This document shows positions 58,851 to 64,000 of a stretch of DNA of 64,000 bases, piece after piece. The first letter of the stretch is position 1, and every line of letters starts with the position of its first letter. The stretch spans positions 1 through 64,000 of the forward strand of contig NZ_CP007501.1 of NCBI RefSeq assembly GCF_000973625.1, given 5' to 3'. Made by a program: the position numbers and the translations under genes. The notes under the pieces are model-generated. The model was not told the DNA's origin and searched no databases. It was given only the letters and a program-made list of their open reading frames with translations. This DNA is from Polynucleobacter duraquae. GTDB lineage: Bacteria; Pseudomonadota; Gammaproteobacteria; Burkholderiales; Burkholderiaceae.

Positions 58851-59129
58851 ATGACACGTTCAGCTAAAAAAGGCCCATTTTGCGAAGCCAGCTTAGTAAA
58901 TAAAGTTGAAGTCGCACAAGCCAACAAAGACAAAAAGCCGATCAAAACTTGGTCACGCCGTTCAACAATCCTCCCAGACTTTATTGGTCTGACGATTGCT
59001 GTACATAACGGTCGTCAGCACGTTCCGGTATATGTATCAGAAAACATGGTGGGTCATAAGTTAGGCGAATTTGCCTTGACCCGTACTTTCAAAGGTCACG
59101 CTGCTGACAAGAAAGTAACGAAGAAGTAA
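58851..59129 (+). CDS. rpsS: 30S ribosomal protein S19
   Basis: S19 (92 residues) lies at the head of the 30S next to S13. It starts [15 protein letters not shown] and contains [25 protein letters not shown] precedes the ATG. Normal length and S10-operon position. Confidence 0.98.
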   Translation: MTRSAKKGPFCEASLVNKVEVAQANKDKKPIKTWSRRSTILPDFIGLTIAVHNGRQHVPVYVSENMVGHKLGEFALTRTFKGHAADKKVTKK

Positions 59130-59139
59130 GGGGATGATG

Positions 59140-59469
59140 ATGGAAGTTAAAGCTATTCACAAAGGCGCCCGCATTTCTGCGCAAAAGACACGTTTGGTCG
59201 CTGACCAGATCCGTGGTTTGCCAATTGCACGCGCATTGAACATTTTGAATTTCAGCCCCAAGAAAGCTGCCTTCATTGTGAAGAAAGTTGTTGAGTCCGC
59301 AATGGCCAACGCTGAACACAATAAGGGTGCTGATATTGATGAGCTCAAGGTTTCAACAATTATTGTTGATAAGGGTACTTCCTTGAAGCGCTTCACAGCA
59401 CGCGCTAAGGGTCGTGGTAATCAAATCGAAAAACAAACATGTCACATCACCGTGACCTTGAGTAACTAA
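59140..59469 (+). CDS. rplV: 50S ribosomal protein L22
   Basis: L22 (109 residues) lines the exit tunnel. Three consecutive ATG codons occur (59134, 59137, 59140). I chose the third ([16 protein letters not shown]) because the upstream GGGG is then 6 bases away and it matches relatives. The sequence GISAQK-like start and the tunnel loop are typical. Confidence 0.96.
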   Translation: MEVKAIHKGARISAQKTRLVADQIRGLPIARALNILNFSPKKAAFIVKKVVESAMANAEHNKGADIDELKVSTIIVDKGTSLKRFTARAKGRGNQIEKQTCHITVTLSN

Positions 59470-59477
59470 GGGAAGAT

Positions 59478-60299
59478 ATGGGACAAAAGATAAACCCAAC
59501 CGGATTCCGACTCTCGGTAACGAAGAACTGGACATCAAAGTGGTATGCAAACAATACTGACTTTGCAAAGATGCTTAAAGAGGACGTAGATGTCCGCATC
59601 TATTTGAAAAAGAAATTAAAGAATGCATCTGTTAGCAAGGTAATCATCGAGCGTCCTGCGAAGAATGCACGTATTACTATTTATAGCTCACGTCCAGGTG
59701 TTGTGATCGGTAAAAAAGGCGAAGATATTGAAGTTCTCCGCCGCGAACTTCAGAAGCGTATGGGCGTTCCAGTCCATGTGAATATCGAAGAAATTCGTAA
59801 GCCTGAAGTGGATGCTCAACTGATTGCTGACTCTATTACTCAGCAGCTTGAGAAGCGCATCATGTTCCGTCGTGCAATGAAGCGTGCAATGCAAAATGCA
59901 ATGCGCCTTGGTGCACAAGGAATCAAGATCATGTCCTCTGGTCGTTTGAACGGTGCAGAAATTGCACGTCGCGAATGGTACCGTGAAGGCCGCGTTCCAC
60001 TTCATACCTTGAAGGCTGATATTGATTACGCTACATCAGAGGCGGAAACAACATACGGCATCATCGGTGTAAAAGTTTGGGTATACAAGGGCGATACATT
60101 AGGTCGCGGTGCTGATGCTCCAGCTGTCACAGCAGAGCCAGCGGCTGACGATAAAAAACCACGTCGCGCACCAGCTAAAACAACCACACGCAAACCAGCA
60201 GCTGACAGCAAGCCATTGGTTGCTGCTAAGCCAACTGTAAAGCGTGTACCGAAAGCCGTTGAAGCCGCAAGTGCTGAAGCGCAGAAGTCAGGAGAGTAA
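59478..60299 (+). CDS. rpsC: 30S ribosomal protein S3 with basic C-terminal extension
   Basis: S3 (273 residues) helps form the mRNA entry tunnel. The core has [18 protein letters not shown], the KH motif region [19 protein letters not shown], and [20 protein letters not shown]. Residues beyond about 212 form a Lys/Ala/Pro-rich tail (for example [19 protein letters not shown]), longer than the 233-residue E. coli protein. Such tails are common in Burkholderiales. rplP follows after 2 bp. Confidence 0.97.
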   Translation: MGQKINPTGFRLSVTKNWTSKWYANNTDFAKMLKEDVDVRIYLKKKLKNASVSKVIIERPAKNARITIYSSRPGVVIGKKGEDIEVLRRELQKRMGVPVHVNIEEIRKPEVDAQLIADSITQQLEKRIMFRRAMKRAMQNAMRLGAQGIKIMSSGRLNGAEIARREWYREGRVPLHTLKADIDYATSEAETTYGIIGVKVWVYKGDTLGRGADAPAVTAEPAADDKKPRRAPAKTTTRKPAADSKPLVAAKPTVKRVPKAVEAASAEAQKSGE

Positions 60300-60301
60300 G
60301 C

Positions 60302-60715
60302 ATGCTACAACCAAAGCGTCGTAAGTATCGCAAAGAACAAAAGGGACGTAACACTGGCGTGGCAACACGGGGTAGTTCAGTAGCCTTTGGTGACTTTGGA
60401 TTGAAAGCTATTGGCCGTGGTCGTTTGACTGCACGTCAGATTGAATCTGCACGTCGCGCAATGACACGTCACATTAAGCGTGGTGGTCGTATCTGGATCC
60501 GTATTTTCCCAGATAAGCCAATTTCACAAAAGCCAGCTGAAGTACGTATGGGTAACGGTAAAGGTAATCCAGAGTACTACGTAGCAGAAATTCAACCAGG
60601 CAAGATTTTGTACGAGATGGATGGCGTGGATGAAGGTTTGGCACGCGAGGCTTTCAAGCTTGCTGCTGCTAAGTTGCCATTGCAAACCACTTTCGTGATT
60701 CGCCACTTAGGTTGA
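60302..60715 (+). CDS. rplP: 50S ribosomal protein L16
   Basis: L16 (137 residues) stabilises A-site tRNA. It begins [17 protein letters not shown] and has [20 protein letters not shown], both conserved. It is in the S10 operon; the rpmC start codon follows 14 bp after its stop. Confidence 0.98.
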   Translation: MLQPKRRKYRKEQKGRNTGVATRGSSVAFGDFGLKAIGRGRLTARQIESARRAMTRHIKRGGRIWIRIFPDKPISQKPAEVRMGNGKGNPEYYVAEIQPGKILYEMDGVDEGLAREAFKLAAAKLPLQTTFVIRHLG

Positions 60716-60729
60716 TCGGGACAGAGATT

Positions 60730-60924
60730 ATGAAAAAGACAGAATTAGCATCTAAAGATCTGGTTGCCTTGAACGCAGAATTAACAGAGCTCTTGAAGAC
60801 AAGCTTCAAGCTCCGTATGCAAAAAGGTACTCAGCAACTCACCAATACCAGCCAATTGGGTAAGACTAAGCGTGAAATTGCTCGCGTAAAGACTTTTATT
60901 ACCCAAAAAACTGCACAGAAATAA
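60730..60924 (+). CDS. rpmC: 50S ribosomal protein L29
   Basis: L29 (64 residues) lies near the tunnel exit beside L23. I chose the ATG at 60730 ([15 protein letters not shown]). A TTG at 60712 would extend the frame by six codons but overlaps the rplP stop. The motif [15 protein letters not shown] is typical. Confidence 0.95.
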   Translation: MKKTELASKDLVALNAELTELLKTSFKLRMQKGTQQLTNTSQLGKTKREIARVKTFITQKTAQK

Positions 60925-60936
60925 GGAAAAAGGGAT

Positions 60937-61206
60937 ATGACAGAATTATCTAAACCCTTGCGCCGCACCCTAGTGGGCCGCGTTGTTAGCGATAAAATGC
61001 AAAAAACTGTGACTGTGCTAGTTGAGCGCCAAGTAAAACATGCGCTTTATGGCAAATATGTTGGACAGTCCAAAAAATACCACGCTCATGACGAAGCTGG
61101 TCAATACAAGATGGGTGATACCGTTGAAATTGCTGAATCTAGACCAATTTCACGTACTAAGTCTTGGGTTGTAACCCGTTTAGTTCAGGAATCAAAGGGT
61201 ATTTAA
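60937..61206 (+). CDS. rpsQ: 30S ribosomal protein S17
   Basis: S17 (89 residues) binds helix 11 of 16S rRNA. It has [20 protein letters not shown] and [20 protein letters not shown], family signatures. It is the last gene of the S10 operon; a promoter and hairpin lie in the following gap. Confidence 0.98.
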   Translation: MTELSKPLRRTLVGRVVSDKMQKTVTVLVERQVKHALYGKYVGQSKKYHAHDEAGQYKMGDTVEIAESRPISRTKSWVVTRLVQESKGI

Positions 61207-61392
61207 AGAAATATTGGGGATTTTGGCGAAATACATTGCCATATCCCTGTTTTACGTAGTATGATAGTTGGCTTCTCTGGTTTTATTGGGAGAAGCAGTG
61301 TTTTTTCATTAATTCCGGGTTTTAACTTTCGTTAGAGCCCATAGACGGAACCAAGACTGTTTGCCTTTGGCTCACAAGTTGGGGATTAAAAA
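61207..61392 (+). promoter_or_regulatory. S10-spc boundary: predicted spc promoter and terminator-like hairpin
   Basis: The 186-bp gap contains TTGCCA (61236-61241) with an 18-bp spacer to TATGAT (61260-61265), a good sigma-70 promoter. Immediately downstream is GCTTCTC/GAGAAGC (61271-61277 and 61290-61296), followed by AGTG and a run of six T (61301-61306). It could end S10 transcription, act as an attenuator at the 5' end of the spc mRNA, or stabilise it. The rest up to rplN is leader. Confidence 0.65.
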
Positions 61393-61761
61393 ATGATTCA
61401 GACCGAAAGTAGATTACAGGTCGCCGATAACACAGGCGCCAGTGAAGTTTTGTGCATCAAGGTATTGGGCGGCTCTAAGCGTCGTTACGCCAGTATCGGT
61501 GATGTCATTAAAGTGACTGTAAAGTCCGCTGCTCCACGTGGCCGTGTAAAAAAAGGTGATATTTATAACGCCGTAGTAGTGAGAACTGCTAAAGGTGTAC
61601 GCCGTCCAGATGGTTCATTGATTAAGTTCGATGGTAACGCTGCGGTATTGCTCAACGCTAAGTTAGAGCCAATTGGCACACGTATCTTTGGACCAGTAAC
61701 GCGTGAGTTGCGTACTGAGAAGTTCATGAAGATCGTTTCTCTCGCCCCCGAAGTTATTTAA
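61393..61761 (+). CDS. rplN: 50S ribosomal protein L14
   Basis: L14 (122 residues) contacts 16S rRNA at an intersubunit bridge. [20 protein letters not shown] and the [14 protein letters not shown] end are typical. It is the first gene of the spc operon, preceded by the predicted promoter. Confidence 0.98.
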   Translation: MIQTESRLQVADNTGASEVLCIKVLGGSKRRYASIGDVIKVTVKSAAPRGRVKKGDIYNAVVVRTAKGVRRPDGSLIKFDGNAAVLLNAKLEPIGTRIFGPVTRELRTEKFMKIVSLAPEVI

Positions 61762-61770
61762 GAGGCTGAT

Positions 61771-62079
61771 ATGAAAAAGATTCGTAAAGGTGATTCAGTA
61801 GTTCTGTTGACAGGCCGCGATAAGGGCAAGCAAGGAACTGTTACTGCAGTTCTCGAGAACAAGTTAGTGATCGAAGGCGTCAATATGTACAAAAAGAGCG
61901 TTAAGCCAAATCCAGCAGCCGGTGTTACTGGCGGCATGATTGACAAGACGATGCCTGTTCACATTTCTAATGTGGCTTTGGTTGACGGTAACGGCAAACC
62001 ATCACGTGTTGGTATCAAACTCGTGGATGGTAAAAAGCAGCGTTTCCTCAAAACCACTGGCGCAACTTTAAGCGCATAA
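61771..62079 (+). CDS. rplX: 50S ribosomal protein L24
   Basis: L24 (102 residues) is an early assembly protein with a KOW motif ([20 protein letters not shown]) at the N terminus. It starts 9 bp after rplN and is followed by rplE. Confidence 0.98.
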   Translation: MKKIRKGDSVVLLTGRDKGKQGTVTAVLENKLVIEGVNMYKKSVKPNPAAGVTGGMIDKTMPVHISNVALVDGNGKPSRVGIKLVDGKKQRFLKTTGATLSA

Positions 62080-62095
62080 GGGGCACGGAGAAATT

Positions 62096-62638
62096 ATGAG
62101 CACACGTTTTCAAGAACACTATCAAGCTAAAGTAGTTGCTGATTTAATTGCCAAATTTGGTTACAAGTCAGTAATGGAAGTTCCACGTATCACCAAGGTA
62201 ACCCTAAATATGGGCTTGGGCGATGCTGTGAACGACAAGAAAATTATCGAAAATGCAGTTGGTGATTTGACTAAAGTAGCAGGTCAAAAGCCAGTTGTAA
62301 CAAAAGCGAAAAAAGCGATTGCAGGATTCAAAATTCGTCAAGGCTACCCAATCGGTGCCATGGTGACATTGCGTGGTGCACGCATGTACGAATTTTTGGA
62401 TCGTTTCGTGACTGTTGCTTTGCCACGCGTACGTGACTTCCGCGGAATTTCAGGCAAGGCATTTGATGGCCGTGGTAACTACAACATCGGCGTTAAAGAG
62501 CAAATCATTTTCCCAGAAATCGAATACGACAAGATTGATGCCCTCCGTGGTCTCAATATCAGTATTACGACGACCGCTAAGACTGACGAAGAAGCAAAAG
62601 CTTTGTTAGCAGCGTTCAAATTCCCTTTCCGCAATTAA
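62096..62638 (+). CDS. rplE: 50S ribosomal protein L5
   Basis: L5 (180 residues) binds 5S rRNA in the central protuberance. It contains [20 protein letters not shown] and [20 protein letters not shown], family signatures. GGAG lies upstream of the ATG. Confidence 0.98.
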   Translation: MSTRFQEHYQAKVVADLIAKFGYKSVMEVPRITKVTLNMGLGDAVNDKKIIENAVGDLTKVAGQKPVVTKAKKAIAGFKIRQGYPIGAMVTLRGARMYEFLDRFVTVALPRVRDFRGISGKAFDGRGNYNIGVKEQIIFPEIEYDKIDALRGLNISITTTAKTDEEAKALLAAFKFPFRN

Positions 62639-62647
62639 GAGGCTAAC

Positions 62648-62953
62648 GTGGCAAAACTATCCCTAATTGAGCGCGAGAATAAGCGCACAAAAACTGTAGA
62701 GAAGTACGCTGTAAAGCGTGCTGAACTCAAGGCAATCATTGCTGATCAATCACGCAGCGATGAAGAGCGCTATGAGGCTCGCTTGAAGCTACAGGCACTT
62801 CCACGTAACGCAAGCCCGATTCGTCAAAGAAATCGTTGTTCATTAACCGGTCGTCCGCGCGGTGTATTCAGCAAGTTTGGTTTAGCGCGTAGCAAAATTC
62901 GTGAAATCGCCTTTCGTGGCGAAATCCCCGGTTTAACCAAGGCCAGCTGGTAA
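62648..62953 (+). CDS. rpsN: 30S ribosomal protein S14 (zinc-independent form)
   Basis: S14 (101 residues) starts at a GTG (62648). The long form without the CxxC zinc pairs is clear: [20 protein letters not shown] has only one cysteine. It ends IPGLTKASW. This is the standard proteobacterial S14. It lies 9 bp after rplE. Confidence 0.97.
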   Translation: MAKLSLIERENKRTKTVEKYAVKRAELKAIIADQSRSDEERYEARLKLQALPRNASPIRQRNRCSLTGRPRGVFSKFGLARSKIREIAFRGEIPGLTKASW

Positions 62954-62977
62954 GCTGCGAAAGAATTAGGAGAACTC

Positions 62978-63373
62978 ATGAGTATCAGCGATCCAATCGC
63001 CGACATGTTGACAAGGATCCGCAATGCGCAAGCAGTGCAGAAACCCGTAGTCTTGATGCCGTCGTCAAAAGTTAAAGTAGCTATTGCAAAAGTCTTGCAG
63101 GATGAAGGTTATATCGATAGTTTTGAAATCAAAGGTGAGGCAGCTAAGCCAGTGCTACACATTGAACTCAAATACTACGCAGGCCGCCCTGTTATTGAGC
63201 GTATTGACCGTGTTTCTACACCAAGTCTACGTATCTACAAAGGCCGCCACGACATTCCTGAAGTGATGAATGGCTTAGGCATTGCAATTATTTCAACCCC
63301 ACAAGGCGTAATGACAGACCGCAAAGCACGTGCGAACGGCGTTGGTGGCGAAGTTATTTGCTACGTCGCGTAA
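62978..63373 (+). CDS. rpsH: 30S ribosomal protein S8
   Basis: S8 (131 residues) binds the central domain of 16S rRNA and in E. coli represses the spc operon. It has [19 protein letters not shown] at the start and [20 protein letters not shown] at the end. TTAGGAG precedes the ATG. Confidence 0.98.
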   Translation: MSISDPIADMLTRIRNAQAVQKPVVLMPSSKVKVAIAKVLQDEGYIDSFEIKGEAAKPVLHIELKYYAGRPVIERIDRVSTPSLRIYKGRHDIPEVMNGLGIAIISTPQGVMTDRKARANGVGGEVICYVA

Positions 63374-63383
63374 GGAGAGAAAT

Positions 63384-63917
63384 ATGTCCCGCGTTGGTAA
63401 ATCACCTATTCCAGTTCCTAAGGGCGCTGAAATCAGCATCAATGGTGCAAACATTACTGTTAAAGGCCCATTGGGTACCTTGACACATAACTTGCATCCT
63501 TCTGTTGGTTTGAAGCAAGAAGATGGCGTATTGACAGTTGTTTTAAATAACGACACACCAGAAGCTGGTGCACAGTCAGGTACAGCCCGCGCTTTGGTAA
63601 ACAACATGGTTGTTGGCGTAACTGCTGGCTTTGAGCGCAAGCTCAGCTTGGTAGGCGTTGGTTACCGTGCTGCCGCCCAGGGCGATTCATTAAAGTTGCA
63701 GCTCGGTTTCTCACACGACATTATTTACAACCTACCAAAGGGCGTAAAAGCTGAGACTCCAACTCAAACTGAAATCATCATCAAAGGTTCCAACAAGCAG
63801 CAAGTTGGCCAGGTTGCCGCTGAAGTTCGCGCATACCGTTCACCAGAGCCATACAAAGGTAAAGGCGTTCGCTACGTGGATGAGGTTGTACACCTGAAAG
63901 AAACTAAGAAGAAGTAA
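63384..63917 (+). CDS. rplF: 50S ribosomal protein L6
   Basis: L6 (177 residues) sits near the sarcin-ricin loop. I chose the ATG at 63384 ([17 protein letters not shown]), preceded by AAGGAGAG. The open frame reaches back to 63330 only through the rpsH coding region. The C-terminal signature [11 protein letters not shown] is intact. Confidence 0.97.
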   Translation: MSRVGKSPIPVPKGAEISINGANITVKGPLGTLTHNLHPSVGLKQEDGVLTVVLNNDTPEAGAQSGTARALVNNMVVGVTAGFERKLSLVGVGYRAAAQGDSLKLQLGFSHDIIYNLPKGVKAETPTQTEIIIKGSNKQQVGQVAAEVRAYRSPEPYKGKGVRYVDEVVHLKETKKK

Positions 63918-63930
63918 GCGAGATTAAAAA

Positions 63931-64000
63931 ATGAATAAAGACGAATCCAGACAAAGACGCGCTAGGCAGACTCGTATTCGCATTGCCGAAGCATTGGCAA
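63931..64000 (+). CDS. rplR: 50S ribosomal protein L18 (5' part, cut by the window end)
   Basis: The visible part reads MNKDESRQRRARQTRIRIAE and continues to the window edge. Position after rplF and the basic N terminus fit L18, which binds 5S rRNA. Only 23 codons are visible, so the call depends mainly on conserved gene order. Confidence 0.85.
   Translation, partial: MNKDESRQRRARQTRIRIAEALA

Overview
The window is a contiguous bacterial chromosome segment that opens exactly on the dnaA start codon. It has moderate GC and dense coding. The 16S rRNA reads as betaproteobacterial. Gene order (dnaA-dnaN-gyrB; mnmG-rsmG-parA-parB-atp; tRNA-tuf-secE-nusG-rplKAJL-rpoBC-rpsLG-fusA-tuf-S10-spc), a DUF3717-like small protein and the protein sequences fit Burkholderiaceae, most probably a free-living Polynucleobacter. 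The genus is inferred from recall, not from a search. No insertion sequence, prophage or CRISPR array was seen, and most of the window is housekeeping.

Layout. 1-5.3 kb: dnaA, a probable oriC with DnaA boxes and a DnaA-trio-like tract, dnaN, gyrB. 5.3-6.1 kb: a SET-domain methyltransferase and a DUF3717-like protein. 6.1-10.7 kb: a branched-chain amino acid type (HAAT) ABC transporter. Its second ATPase has Arg instead of Lys in Walker A. 10.9-15.3 kb: mnmG, rsmG, parA, parB with two parS sites, one overlapping the predicted mnmG promoter and one inside mnmG. 15.3-22.5 kb: the F1Fo ATP synthase operon. 22.5-26 kb: hemE, a second cluster of DnaA boxes in AT-rich DNA, and priA. 26-28 kb, minus strand: gcvH, a small zinc-ribbon protein, a fatty acid desaturase and tRNA-Arg. 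28.1-31.7 kb: a short membrane protein resembling a decapitated cytochrome c5, rsmI, a diaA/gmhA-like SIS gene, a BON lipoprotein, a cytochrome c and a GNAT acetyltransferase.

32.2-37.4 kb is a full rRNA operon (16S, tRNA-Ile, tRNA-Ala, 23S, 5S) ending in a strong terminator. It is followed by tRNA-Tyr, tRNA-Gly, tRNA-Thr, tuf, tRNA-Trp, secE, nusG, rplK, rplA, rplJ, rplL, rpoB, rpoC, rpsL, rpsG, fusA, a second tuf, and the S10 and spc ribosomal protein operons. The window ends inside rplR.

Functionally, the left part couples replication initiation (DnaA, oriC, DnaN, GyrB, PriA, a DiaA candidate) with chromosome segregation (ParAB-parS) and energy production. The right part is the transcription and translation core. 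The most interesting signals are regulatory: the parS/promoter overlap, the second DnaA-box cluster at hemE-priA, a terminator abutting the rplJ ribosome binding site, mutually exclusive hairpins between rplL and rpoB, a promoter and structured leader between rpsJ and rplC, and two tuf copies with sharply bounded identity.
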